Positions 44,758 to 53,843 of a stretch of 64,000 nucleotides of DNA are shown here, piece after piece. The notes under the pieces are model-generated. The model did no database searches. It was not told the DNA's origin and worked only from the letters and a program-made list of their open reading frames with translations. The DNA is from CBDIHP01 sp965279195. GTDB lineage: Bacteria; Planctomycetota; Planctomycetia; Isosphaerales; Isosphaeraceae. The stretch covers positions 119,796-183,795 of the forward strand of contig CBDIHP010000034.1 in NCBI GenBank assembly GCA_965279195.1, written 5' to 3'. The position numbers and the translations under genes are program-made. Within the stretch, counting starts at the first letter, position 1, and each line of letters starts with the position of its first letter.

Positions 44758-45441
44758 ATGCGTACGATGTCGATCCGGTCGTTGATGGGCGTGATTGTGC
44801 TGTGCGGCGTCGCGATGGTGGCGCTCCGGGATACCCAGGGGTTCTGGGATGGCGTGGTCTATACCGCGACGCTGGGGTTTTTGATATTCGCGATCCTGGC
44901 TTGTGTGCATGCGAATGGGGCGCGACGCGCGGGCTGGCTCGGGGTGATCCTGGCGGGCTGGTCGTACTGGGCGGTGGCCTTCCTGCCGTGGTTCGAGACG
45001 GTCCGGGCGCCGCTGGTGACCGATCGGATGGTGCGGATGATCTCGAAGCCGGACAATGAACCGACGATCGCGGCGGCCCGGCGGAACCTTTATGTGAGCC
45101 AGGTTGCTCTCCGGGAGTATTCAGAAGTCCTGACCAAGGCCCAGCGGGTCGCGCGCAGTCCCCAGGATCCTTCCGTCGTGGCGATGGCGTCCACGGTCCG
45201 GAATCTCCAGGCCGACCTCGCGAGCCAGACGCAGGCGATCGAGGATGCCCGGGTGACTCCCCTCGGCCGCCGCCTCTTCCCCGGCGCCTTGAAGCCGATT
45301 CAGTTCGCCCGCTCGGCCCACAGCCTGTTCAGCCTGATGGCCGCCGGGCTCGGGGCGCTGGCGTCGGGGTGGCTCCATCGGCGAGCCCGGATGGGCGAGG
45401 CACGCGCCGAGATCGAGTCACAAGAAACCTGCATGACGTGA
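44758..45441 (+). CDS. Membrane protein of unknown function (227 aa)
   Basis: MRTMSIRSLMGVIVLCGVAM starts a short membrane segment typical of a planctomycete family of small membrane proteins. Two further spans follow (FLIFAILACVHANGA and WLGVILAGWSYWAVAFLPWF). A coiled-coil-like region of about 80 residues (ALREYSEVLTKAQRVARSPQ, TVRNLQADLASQTQAIEDAR) is followed by a last span. GGGAGG is five bases before the ATG. Function unknown. Confidence 0.65.
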   Translation: MRTMSIRSLMGVIVLCGVAMVALRDTQGFWDGVVYTATLGFLIFAILACVHANGARRAGWLGVILAGWSYWAVAFLPWFETVRAPLVTDRMVRMISKPDNEPTIAAARRNLYVSQVALREYSEVLTKAQRVARSPQDPSVVAMASTVRNLQADLASQTQAIEDARVTPLGRRLFPGALKPIQFARSAHSLFSLMAAGLGALASGWLHRRARMGEARAEIESQETCMT

Positions 45442-45462
45442 AAACATCCGAAGAATCGTCGA

Positions 45463-45618
45463 GCGGATCTGGAGTGCGTCCGCTTGCTGACGCTCTGTAC
45501 TCGCGAAGGTCGCTTCGCGCGCGAGATCGAAGGTCGCCGCTGTCGACTCGACGACGTCTGTCGGCAGCAAGCCGCCGCCGGGCGAGAGCGTCAGCAAGCG
45601 GACGCACTCCAGATCCGC
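45463..45618. repeat. Inverted-repeat element, family 2 copy 2 (156 bp)
   Basis: Ends of 33 bp are perfectly inverted: GCGGATCTGGAGTGCGTCCG at the left with CGCTTGCTGACGCTC after it, matching GAGCGTCAGCAAGCG and CGGACGCACTCCAGATCCGC at the right. The centre is not related to a gene. This is the best preserved copy. Confidence 0.9.
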
Positions 45619-45702
45619 CCGACGATTCGATCCCCGGCTTGAACCGGCGCGTCGAAACGTCGTAGACTCTCCCTGCGTACGGAGGAGCAACGAAGCCGGG
45701 GG

Positions 45703-47148
45703 ATGCGACGGATGGCCGATTCGGGGCAGGGGGTTGGCGCGGGGGCGAAGGGGTGGCGGTGGTTCGCGCTGCTGCTCGGGGTCTATTCCGGGCTTTTCCT
45801 GGCATTCTACCCGCCGTTGCCGGGCATCGAGGACGAGGTCGGCTACATCAACCAGGCGCTGGTCTGGTCGAAGGGGGCCGTCAGCTCCGAGGGGGCGGGC
45901 TACCCGCCCTTGACCCAGTTCTGGGAGGTCGCCGGCAAGCACGTCCCCGTTCGGCAGCCGGGGCGATCGCTCGCGGCCCTGCCGTTCCTGATGGTCGGCG
46001 GCATGAAGGCCATCTTCCTCTCGGGGTTGCTGCTCCACCTCCTCGCGGCGACCGTCGGCGCGATGGTCCTGGCTCGCCTGGGGCACTCGCCGCTCTGGGG
46101 GACGCTCCTGCTGTTCCACCCGACGCTCGCCATCTACTCGCGTGCCATCATGGCCGACGAGTCCGCCGGCATGGGATTGCTGCTGGCACTCCTGCCGATG
46201 GCGACGGGCAAGGGGAAATTCCGCGGGATCTGGAGCGGACTGGCCGTCGGGTTCGGGGCCCTCATGCGATACCACGCCGGGCTCGCCCTGCCGTTCATCG
46301 CGCTCGGCTACGTCGGCGCGAGACGCGAGGAGGGCGAGAGCCGCTGGCGGCAGGCGATCCTCTGCCTCGCCGGCGGGGCGGCCTCCGGACTCGCGATCGT
46401 TGTTTATAACCTGATCCTTTACCATCACCCGACCGACCCCAACCCCGGCATGCGGGGCTCGTGGGGGACGTCGTACTTCGCCGAGCAGGTCCGGTTCTAC
46501 ATCCCCGCCCTGATGGTCGTCTGGCCCGGGATGCTGCTGGCCCCGATCCTCGACCGGTCGTCGGTGCGCTGGGCGGTCCGGGGCGCGTGCGGGTTCTACC
46601 TCGCGGCGTTCCACGTCTACTACTTCCACGACGTGGGATCGTCGTGGTTCGAGTCGGCCGTCGTCGGCCTGAGGCTGATCCAGCTCGCGTTGCCGATCTG
46701 GATCGTCAGCTACGCATGCGTTCTCGACGACTGGATCGTCCGGCCGCTCGCGTCGAGGCTGGGCACGAAGGCCCTCGGCGGGCTGGTCGCGGCCGGCCTG
46801 GCGGTGCTGGTTCTGGCCAACGCCGCCGTGTTCGCGAAGCATTCCGCGCACCTGAGGAACTTCGTCGACGCCCGCGCGGCGATCCTCGCGGCCCTCCCGC
46901 GCGACGCGACTCTGGTCGTGAACGGGGCGACCAACAAGCTGTTCGGCGTCCCGGCCGACGACAACCGGTTCACGCTCGTGGACATCCAGGACCTGTCCTT
47001 CCGGCCGGCCCCGGCGGGCGAGTGGTACCTCGCCCTCTACATCCGGACCCCCGCCGACCTCGACGTCGCCCGCGCCTGCGCCGACGCCCACAAGCTGACC
47101 CCCCTGCCGCCCCCGCACCCCAGGGTCGTCCTCTTCAAGGCCGGCTGA
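45703..47148 (+). CDS. Multi-span membrane protein, GT-C glycosyltransferase-like
   Basis: The 481-aa product has about ten membrane segments and a C-terminal soluble domain. Near the first loop PGIEDEVGYINQAL places acidic residues where GT39/GT83-type transferases hold the catalytic Asp/Glu. KGKFRGIWSGLAVGFGALMR and RWAVRGACGFYLAAFHVYYF are among the spans. The C-terminus has ATLVVNGATNKLFG and EWYLALYIRTPADLDV. A lipid-linked sugar transfer is a reasonable inference. An alternative start is ATG 45712. Confidence 0.68.
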   Translation: MRRMADSGQGVGAGAKGWRWFALLLGVYSGLFLAFYPPLPGIEDEVGYINQALVWSKGAVSSEGAGYPPLTQFWEVAGKHVPVRQPGRSLAALPFLMVGGMKAIFLSGLLLHLLAATVGAMVLARLGHSPLWGTLLLFHPTLAIYSRAIMADESAGMGLLLALLPMATGKGKFRGIWSGLAVGFGALMRYHAGLALPFIALGYVGARREEGESRWRQAILCLAGGAASGLAIVVYNLILYHHPTDPNPGMRGSWGTSYFAEQVRFYIPALMVVWPGMLLAPILDRSSVRWAVRGACGFYLAAFHVYYFHDVGSSWFESAVVGLRLIQLALPIWIVSYACVLDDWIVRPLASRLGTKALGGLVAAGLAVLVLANAAVFAKHSAHLRNFVDARAAILAALPRDATLVVNGATNKLFGVPADDNRFTLVDIQDLSFRPAPAGEWYLALYIRTPADLDVARACADAHKLTPLPPPHPRVVLFKAG

Positions 47149-47331
47149 CCCCTTTGGAGTGCGGGAGCGGAGCGGCCGCTTGCTCCGTAATCCCCGGATC
47201 TCCCGGGACCGGATCGAATGCGCCGGGGCGGCGGATCGGGAGGTCAGGTTTCGCCGCCCGTTGGATCCGGTGATTCCTCCCGCCGGTGCGGAGGCCGCGA
47301 GGACGCGGCCACCACACCCTACGGGGGCAAA
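47149..47331. repeat. Family 3 half copy, family 1 remnant and family 4 hairpin
   Basis: 47153-47190 has TTTGGAGTGCGGGAGCGGAG (family 3 left arm). 47195-47260 retains GGATCTCCCGGG and CGGATCGGGAGGTC, a decayed family 1-like block. 47283-47326 is a family 4 hairpin GGTGCGGAGGCCGCGAGGAC / GCGGCCACCACACC ending CCTAC. Confidence 0.6.
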
Positions 47332-48183
47332 TCAGGCCATGGCCATGCGGCGGCGCCGGGTCGCGGCCAGGGCGCCGAGGCCCAGGGCGAGCAGGGCGTA
47401 GCTCGACGGCTCGGGCACGGGGGCGATCGAGATCCGTGCCGAGACGGTGAGGGCGTCGGCCACGCTGACGTTGCGCTGGGTCAGCACCAGCCCGGGGTTG
47501 GTGAACGTCGTGCCGTTGTCCGAGAGCAGGACCTGGAACTCGGCGACCGCGCCCGCGCTGATCAGGCCGGTGTTGAAGCCGACGGAGAGCGCAACGTCGC
47601 TCGGGCTGCCCGACGGCGCTCCGTTGGTGTTGTCCAGGCTGCCGAAGAGGACGTTGGTGAACAGGCTCGTCGTGCTGGGGTCGCCCGCCTGGTAGCTCGT
47701 CGGCGTGAGCGAGGGCAGGCCGGCGCCTGGGGTGCCGGTGACGCCGATGTAGTCCTCGGTGAAGTTCGCGATGTCGGCGTCGATGTAGGAGAGGAACTGG
47801 AAGCCGGGGAGCGCGGCCCCGGTGTTGTTGACGAAGTGATACGTCAGCAGCAGTTGATTGGCCGTCGGCTGGCTCGCGGAGAAGCTGTAGGCGACCCCCG
47901 CCGGGCTGCCGTACCCGAGCTGCGCCGACGTGCCGAAGCCCGAGGGGAGGTTGTTGAGGTCCTGGCCGGCGACGTTCAGGAAGCCGTCGAGCTGCGAGAT
48001 CGTCCCCTGCCCGGTCGCCCCGAAGGTGATCGAGAGCGAGGCCGGGCTGTTGGGGAACCCGACGTCCCCGTTCGGACCGAAGCTGCCGGCGACGGTGAAG
48101 TCGGCCCGGGCCGCGGCCGGCCCGACGAGCAGGGCGAGGGCGACGGCGAGCGGGGAAACGATGGCCTTCACGCGCATGTTCAT
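47332..48183 (-). CDS. PEP-CTERM secreted protein
   Basis: This 283-aa protein has a signal peptide (MNMRVKAIVSPLAVALALLV), a mature beta-rich domain with SIDA-type repeats, and a C-terminal PVPEPSSYALLALGLGALAA plus RRRR basic end, a PEP-CTERM sorting signal. A start at the first ATG overlaps the stop of the gene before it (ATGA). It probably acts at the cell surface with that propeller protein; the specific role is unknown. Confidence 0.85.
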   Translation of the reverse strand: MNMRVKAIVSPLAVALALLVGPAAARADFTVAGSFGPNGDVGFPNSPASLSITFGATGQGTISQLDGFLNVAGQDLNNLPSGFGTSAQLGYGSPAGVAYSFSASQPTANQLLLTYHFVNNTGAALPGFQFLSYIDADIANFTEDYIGVTGTPGAGLPSLTPTSYQAGDPSTTSLFTNVLFGSLDNTNGAPSGSPSDVALSVGFNTGLISAGAVAEFQVLLSDNGTTFTNPGLVLTQRNVSVADALTVSARISIAPVPEPSSYALLALGLGALAATRRRRMAMA

Positions 48184-49793
48184 GGTTCGATACCGAAGAG
48201 CTTGGCCCGGATGTTGTTCTGGGGCGGCAGGAAGACGCAGGAGAACAGGTTGGCGTTGTTGATCGCGTAGACCGCGCCGTCGGGCCCGATGATGGTCGAG
48301 GTGTAGGCCTCGCCGGTCGGCGGGGCGAGCTGGAGGCCGGCGGAGAGCGTGTTGGTGACGAAGCTCCAGCGGTAGACGTGGCCGTCCTCGTTATTCACGA
48401 CCGCGCACCTGTTCGCGACGTCGACCGCCGCCGTGTTGATGCACCACTCGCGGACCCCGCCGGGGTGCTCGGCGTCGGGCGACGGCCCGAGCACGGTGAG
48501 GACTTCCTTCATCACCGTCGCGCCGCCGATCGGGTCGACCATCGACGTGAACGGGTCCAGGATCGCCAGCTTGTTCTGGCCGTTGCCGCTGCCGATCCCC
48601 GAGTAATTGTTGTACTTGGTCAGGATCAGGTAGCTCGACCCGCCCGCGTACGACGGCACGGCCGAGGAGGGCACGACCGACGCGGTGTCGTCCCAGCCGA
48701 AGGCGCCGGGGATCTTCGAGGTCGTCAGGGTCGCGTCGAAGTGGAGCATCCAGCCGCGAGCATTGTTCGACGGGAAGCCGTTCTCGAGGATCCCGTAATA
48801 CACGTCGCCGTCCGGGCCGACCGTGGGGGAGGCCGTGCCGTCGTCGGTGAGGATGCCCAGGGCCGCGTTCCTCGGGTCCCGGAGCGCGACGCTCGACAGA
48901 CGGGCCAGGGTCGTGCTGCTGGCCCGGCAGAGATAGCCGTTGCCGAACCGGCCGGTGCTGGCGGTGTTGTTCACCGAGACGTAGACCGCCGACCCGTCCA
49001 GGCTGAGCGCCGGGGCGCAGTTGTAGGTGACCCGCGTCGTCGCGTTGTCGTTCGACAGGGCGGTCGCCGCGACGAACGTGCCGACGCCGGCCGAGGAGAT
49101 CCGCGCCAGGCCGCTGGGGATCCCGCCCGGGTACCCCGGCAACGCCGCGCCCGAGGACAGGTAGCCGAAGTAGAGGTTCCCGAGCTTGTCGCAGGTGATC
49201 GGCGTGCAGATCTGGATCGCCGCGTTGAAGGCCGCCGGGTTGGTGTTGTAGTTCGACAGGCCGTAGAACGCCAGGCGGGTGGTCGTGCCGGAGGCGGCGT
49301 CGGGGAACGTCCGCGAGATCACCGTCCCGCCGTTGCCGGGCATCACCACCGACTTGTCCTTGGGCGTCAGCGACATCCCGAAGGTCGGCGTCCAGTTGAA
49401 CGGCGGCAGCACGTAGTCGGAGGTGAGCGTCCAGAGGAGCTGGCCCGTGCCCCCCGCCCGGGCGTCGACCCGGAACACGCCGCCGGCGGTGGTCTTGACC
49501 GGCACCAGGACCGTGTTGGACTTCGTGATCAGGGGCGACCCGTAGTGGGTCAGCAAGGCCCCGCCCGCGTTGTACTGAGGGGCCAGGTCGACCGGCGTGC
49601 TCCAGCGGATCGTGTTCGGCAGCTGCGAGCTGATGTCGCCGATGGCCGAGTGCTGGGGATCCTTGCCGTACCCCTGCCAACCCTGGCCGGACGCGGGACG
49701 CGGCGTGCCCGCGGTCCAGAATAGGCCGGCGAGGCCGAGGGCCACGACCCTGGCGACGAGCGGCCGGGAAGAAGTCCGTTCCCGGATCCTCAT
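48180..49793 (-). CDS. Secreted beta-propeller-like protein (PQQ-type repeats)
   Basis: The 537-aa product has a signal peptide (LVARVVALGLAGLFWTAGTP) and blades with the pattern GSPLITKSNTVLVPVKTTAGGVFR, LSLDGSAVYVSVNN, SPTVGPDGDVYYGIL and STIIGPDGAVYAINN, like the PQQ/quinoprotein propeller group. It carries HSAIGDISSQLPNTIRWSTP near the start, typical of outer-membrane-linked propellers. GGAG lies eight bases before the ATG. It overlaps the PEP-CTERM gene after it. Role unknown. Confidence 0.72.
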   Translation of the reverse strand: MRIRERTSSRPLVARVVALGLAGLFWTAGTPRPASGQGWQGYGKDPQHSAIGDISSQLPNTIRWSTPVDLAPQYNAGGALLTHYGSPLITKSNTVLVPVKTTAGGVFRVDARAGGTGQLLWTLTSDYVLPPFNWTPTFGMSLTPKDKSVVMPGNGGTVISRTFPDAASGTTTRLAFYGLSNYNTNPAAFNAAIQICTPITCDKLGNLYFGYLSSGAALPGYPGGIPSGLARISSAGVGTFVAATALSNDNATTRVTYNCAPALSLDGSAVYVSVNNTASTGRFGNGYLCRASSTTLARLSSVALRDPRNAALGILTDDGTASPTVGPDGDVYYGILENGFPSNNARGWMLHFDATLTTSKIPGAFGWDDTASVVPSSAVPSYAGGSSYLILTKYNNYSGIGSGNGQNKLAILDPFTSMVDPIGGATVMKEVLTVLGPSPDAEHPGGVREWCINTAAVDVANRCAVVNNEDGHVYRWSFVTNTLSAGLQLAPPTGEAYTSTIIGPDGAVYAINNANLFSCVFLPPQNNIRAKLFGIEP

Positions 49794-50090
49794 GGTTGGA
49801 TCTCCATCGCGCGATCGATGCGGGGGCTTTGGGTGCGACGCCGGCCCGGAGGCCGTGCGGGGGCGGAGAGGAGCCGGGGGATGGGGCTGGGGGTCTCCCG
49901 AAACGACCGGCCTCGGGGCGTTGAGGCCGGAACGGTTCGCCCAGGTGCTCCATTGTGACTCATACGATAAACCAACAAACGTCCCCCCCGCAACCGTCGA
50001 GACACCCCATGTTGACTTTTGGCACTCAGGGGCCGCCATTTCAGATCATGGTTTGATATGTGAAAATAAGGTAGTCTGCAATGGCGGACC
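49794..50090. repeat. Intergenic stretch with family 5 half repeat
   Basis: 50070-50093 carries GTCTGCAATGGCGGACCCTA, the right half of the family 5 inverted repeat, whose last bases form the stop codon of the G8 gene. The stretch at 49955-50065 is relatively AT-rich and lies upstream of the propeller gene, so it may hold its promoter; no clear boxes were chosen. Confidence 0.5.
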
Positions 50091-52043
50091 CTACGGGCGT
50101 CCGTCGACGGCCTTCACCGCGACGAGGTCCGACGGGCCGGCATGCTCGATCTCCCAGTCGACCAGGCCGGGCTGGATCCGGGTGAGCCGGGCCTCGCGGC
50201 CGTCCGCGACGACCGAGCGGATGGCCCCGTCGTCGAAGGCCACCCCGTGCAGCGTCGTCCCGCGCCGGCCGAGGACGATCGCGACCGGCGGGCGGTCGTC
50301 CCGGGGCGTCAGCGGCCGGGGATAGGCCCGGGAGTCGGGGACCGTCCCCTGCTCGTCGGAGGCCGGCCAGACCGCCCGGACGAGCTTGACGTCCCGGTGC
50401 GACTGGCGGTCGTAACGGGGCCGCCAGAGGGCGAAATCGGTCTCGGCCAGGGTCACGTCGTCCAGCAGCAGCCCCGGCGTCGCCGCCGTCAGGGCCCAGT
50501 GGGCGTCCCAGACCTTGAGGCCCCGGACCAGCGACGGGTGCGCGTCGTCCGGGCCGACCCCGCCCACGCCCCCCTTCGCCCCGTCCCCCGGGCCGCCGCC
50601 CAGGTTCACCCCGTAGCGCCGCTGGGCGTGCGACTCGTTGCCCTCGAACCGCAGCAACGGCACCGTCCGGACGTCCCGCGTCAGCATGCCCCCCGCGCCA
50701 TCGGGCATCGCGATCGCCGGATCGAAGCCGCCGTCGGCCTGAAAATCATAGCGGAAGCCGTACTGGTCGCACTCGGCCGCGACGTTCCGGGTGAAGGCGT
50801 TGCCTTGATTGGCCCACCAGAACCCGGCCCCCTCGTTTCGGTCGAAGGGCAGCACCTGATCCGGAAGCGGCTGCCCGTTCAGGCTTTGCACCGCGAGGTT
50901 GCGGTCCAGCAGGTTGCCCGTCTCGGTCGCGTCCTCCAGGAAGAACCCGTGACCCCGGGACTGATAGCCCACGCAGTCGCGGATGACCAGGAAGTCCGTG
51001 CCGTGGACCGTGATCCAGCGATTGCCGCTGTCCCAGATCGACGCCCCGACCACCGACGACCCCCGCATCGTGTCCCGGACCCGGTGGAAATGGAGGCTGT
51101 ACTTGCCCAGCTTCCCGGGTTTGCCCAGGTGCCGGAATTCGGCGTAGGAGATCGAGCCGGCGGAGTGGCGATGATACATCGTATGGCCGCGCTTGGAGTC
51201 GATCGCCGGGGCGGCCGATTCGATCACGACGTTCCGGCTCAGGTTGGCGACCTCGCCCCGGAAGTCGCCCTCGCCGAGATGCTGGAACCGGAGCGGGCGG
51301 TCGACGGTCAGCGTCGTGCCATGGATTGCAACGACCGTCCGTTCCTCGGTTTGCGCCCGGGCCTTGAGGCTCGGGACGTCCCCCTTGTCGAGGACGACCT
51401 GCCGCAAGGTCGCGGTCACGATGACGCGGTCACCGGGCTTCCAGCCGGGGACGGGCTCGGCGAGGTCGATCGACGCAACTCCTTTGGCGGCCGTCTTTCC
51501 GAGCTTGACCCAGGTGCGCGACATGGGGGTGCCGTGGAGGTCCATCCGGCCGCCGCAGCAGACGATCGCGGGCGTCTCTTCGGGATCGAGCCCGGGGACC
51601 GCCCAGAGCCGGATGGTCGCCGTGTGGTCCGGCGAGATGGGATGTTCGGGCGTGCCGACTTCGAGGGCGGGGCGTTCGGCGTGCGGGGCGGGCCTCATGG
51701 CGTGGGCCTCGCAGCCGGCCCCCGACTCGGAGGCGTCGTCCCCGGCCTGGATCTTGATCAGGCCGACGTCGAGCCTGGTCGTTTTCGACGGGACGAAGCC
51801 AAGCCGGCCGGCGACGTGGATCGACCGAAATGGTTTGTCGGTCTGGAGATCGTACGAGATCGCGTGACCCGTGCGGATCTGGACGCGGTCGCCGGGCTTC
51901 GGGGCGATGCCGCCTTCCCAGACCTTCGGGTCCGACCATTGGCCGCTCGCGACCGTCCGCCGGAGGGGCGGGAGGCCGTCCCCGGCCTGCGCGAGGCCGG
52001 TGGCCAGGATGACGCCGAGGATCCGGAGGGCTGGCGAGGGCAT
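50091..52043 (-). CDS. Secreted G8-domain and parallel beta-helix protein (CEMIP-like)
   Basis: This 650-aa protein has a signal peptide (ALRILGVILATGLAQAGDG) and then a G8 domain: SGQWSDPKVWEGGIAPKPGD, RVQIRTGHAISYD, with conserved glycines. The remaining 500 residues show the repeating pattern of a right-handed parallel beta-helix (SISYAEFRHLGKPGKLGKYS, DSGNRWITVHGTDFLVIRDC, VGYQSRGHGFFLEDATETGN). This combination is known from CEMIP/TMEM2 hyaluronidases and related bacterial carbohydrate-binding proteins, so polysaccharide binding or cleavage is inferred. The stop TAG is in a family 5 repeat. Confidence 0.78.
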   Translation of the reverse strand: MPSPALRILGVILATGLAQAGDGLPPLRRTVASGQWSDPKVWEGGIAPKPGDRVQIRTGHAISYDLQTDKPFRSIHVAGRLGFVPSKTTRLDVGLIKIQAGDDASESGAGCEAHAMRPAPHAERPALEVGTPEHPISPDHTATIRLWAVPGLDPEETPAIVCCGGRMDLHGTPMSRTWVKLGKTAAKGVASIDLAEPVPGWKPGDRVIVTATLRQVVLDKGDVPSLKARAQTEERTVVAIHGTTLTVDRPLRFQHLGEGDFRGEVANLSRNVVIESAAPAIDSKRGHTMYHRHSAGSISYAEFRHLGKPGKLGKYSLHFHRVRDTMRGSSVVGASIWDSGNRWITVHGTDFLVIRDCVGYQSRGHGFFLEDATETGNLLDRNLAVQSLNGQPLPDQVLPFDRNEGAGFWWANQGNAFTRNVAAECDQYGFRYDFQADGGFDPAIAMPDGAGGMLTRDVRTVPLLRFEGNESHAQRRYGVNLGGGPGDGAKGGVGGVGPDDAHPSLVRGLKVWDAHWALTAATPGLLLDDVTLAETDFALWRPRYDRQSHRDVKLVRAVWPASDEQGTVPDSRAYPRPLTPRDDRPPVAIVLGRRGTTLHGVAFDDGAIRSVVADGREARLTRIQPGLVDWEIEHAGPSDLVAVKAVDGRP

Positions 52044-52275
52044 GTCGGGGATTCCCGGGGCGATTCGTCTCGATGCGACCCATGCATTATTCCTCACCCT
52101 CGGACCCGGACAAGCCGTCGGGAGGGTGGCGTTGCGAAAAGGCCGCAAGGTTGACCGGATCGTTGCGGTCGGCATGGCCCGGGGATTCGTCGGGAGGTCG
52201 GATGCGATCGGCGGACTCGGATCGGCCGAAGTTGGGAGGGACGATGGAGCGTCGCAGACCCGGGGAGGCCGGCCG

Positions 52276-53649
52276 ATGGGCAGCGAGAGCAGGATCGGGG
52301 CGGGTGCGGACGGGCGGGCACGGTTCGACGAGCCCGAGGTCCGCGAGGCGCTTTCGAGGGCCCGCGAGGTCGACTCGGCGAGGAACCTCCGCTGCCTGGC
52401 GGGCGAGTACCTCGGCATGATCGCCACGATCGCGGCGGCCGTGGTGTTCGCCGAGTACCGGGCCGGCTGGGGGCTGGCCTGGGCCTGGAACGTGCCGGTG
52501 TTCTCGACGGCGATCGTGCTGATCGGCGGGTTCCAGCACCGGCTGGCCGGGCTGGCGCACGAGGCATCGCATTACACGCTCGTCCGGAACAAGTTCTGGA
52601 ATGATTTCCTGGCCGATGCGTTCTGCCTGATGCCGGTCTTCTCGACGGTCCACTTCTACCGGCTGTTCCACATGGCTCACCACCAGTACACCAACGACCA
52701 CGAGCGCGACCCGGACCTGGTGAACATGGGGCGGAGCAAGAAGGTGGACGAGTTCCCGATGTCGCGGGCGAGGTTCGTCGCCCTCTTCTACTTCCGGGCG
52801 CTGGTCTCGCCGATGTCGTACCTCCGGTATCAGTGGGATTACATCTATGTGAACGTCTTCGGCAAGGGGAACAACGTCTACATGGGCCGAGTGGCCGAGG
52901 GCGACGGGGGGACGACCTGGCCGCGAGTGGGGACGATCCTCGGGCTGGCGTACATCCTCGGGTTCAACGCCCTGGTGCTCGGGCTGACAACGACCGGCCG
53001 GCTGGGCTGGGTGATCCCGGCGGGGGCGGTCGGGCTGGCGGTGATGACCCTGGGGACGCTGGCGATCCCCGACCGCTGGATCTTCCAGTCGCCGTTCCGG
53101 CAGCCTTATGGCAGCCGCGCGGCGAGCGTGGCGAGGCTGGGATTTTATACGATCCTGCTCGTCGGGCTGGCCCACCTGCGGGTGGCGACGGGGGGCAAGT
53201 CGGCCCTGTATGTGTCGCTGCTCTGGCTGACGCCGATGATGTCATCGTTCATGGTGTTCATGCTCCTGCGCGACATCTATCAGCACGCGAACGCCGACGA
53301 CGGCCGGTTGACGAACTCGCGGGTGTTCTATGTGGACCCATTCACGCGCTGGGCGGTGTTCATCTATGGTCAGGACATGCACGTGACGCACCACCTGTTC
53401 CCGGCGATCCCGCACTACAACCTGCCGGGCCTGCACGACTTCCTGCGTGCCAACCACGACGACTACGCCCATTACGTCGTCGAGTGCCGGGGCACCTTCG
53501 CCAACGACGGCGACTCGCCCACGATCCTCGACGTGATGACCGACCCCCGGCCGTTCCCGGAACGATTCGAACATGCGAAGGCGCAGGAACCGCTGGCGCC
53601 GCTCTACCGGGGCCCGCACGCCAGGGCCCGCGTCGGCCGGGATGCTTGA
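52276..53649 (+). CDS. Membrane fatty-acid desaturase
   Basis: This 457-aa protein has the three histidine boxes of the acyl-lipid/acyl-CoA desaturase superfamily: HEASH (95-99), HMAHHQ (132-137) and HVTHH (369-373), which bind two irons. Four or more membrane spans lie between them. GGGGAGG is seven bases before the ATG. It should place a double bond in a fatty acid or a related lipid (the superfamily also includes sphingolipid and carotenoid enzymes). It is divergent from the G8 gene. Confidence 0.88.
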   Translation: MGSESRIGAGADGRARFDEPEVREALSRAREVDSARNLRCLAGEYLGMIATIAAAVVFAEYRAGWGLAWAWNVPVFSTAIVLIGGFQHRLAGLAHEASHYTLVRNKFWNDFLADAFCLMPVFSTVHFYRLFHMAHHQYTNDHERDPDLVNMGRSKKVDEFPMSRARFVALFYFRALVSPMSYLRYQWDYIYVNVFGKGNNVYMGRVAEGDGGTTWPRVGTILGLAYILGFNALVLGLTTTGRLGWVIPAGAVGLAVMTLGTLAIPDRWIFQSPFRQPYGSRAASVARLGFYTILLVGLAHLRVATGGKSALYVSLLWLTPMMSSFMVFMLLRDIYQHANADDGRLTNSRVFYVDPFTRWAVFIYGQDMHVTHHLFPAIPHYNLPGLHDFLRANHDDYAHYVVECRGTFANDGDSPTILDVMTDPRPFPERFEHAKAQEPLAPLYRGPHARARVGRDA

Positions 53650-53664
53650 GTCTCGACCCTGAGC

Positions 53665-53815
53665 GAATCCGGAGTGCGTCCGCTTGCGGACGCTCTCGCC
53701 CGGCGGGAGCCTGCTCCCGAGGGGAGACATCGAGCCGTCAGCCTCTGCTCCGATCCGGCGCGCGAAGCGAGCTTCGCGGGGACAGAGCGGCGGCAAGCGG
53801 CCGTGCTCCGGATTC
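53665..53815. repeat. Inverted-repeat element, family 2 copy 3 (151 bp)
   Basis: Ends GAATCCGGAGTGCGTCCGCT and AGCGGCCGTGCTCCGGATTC match imperfectly. The centre holds CGGGAGCCTGCTCCCG and GCGAAGCGAGCTTCGC hairpins as in copy 1, showing the internal structure is part of the family. Confidence 0.8.
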
Positions 53816-53843
53816 ACGTGTTGATTTGTTTGTGAGTCGCGGG

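Noticed and set aside
45369..45665. Open frame inside family 2 copy 2 that could encode a small transposase
   Set aside because: It is only the translation of the inverted ends, with no catalytic motif; the element is too short to be autonomous.
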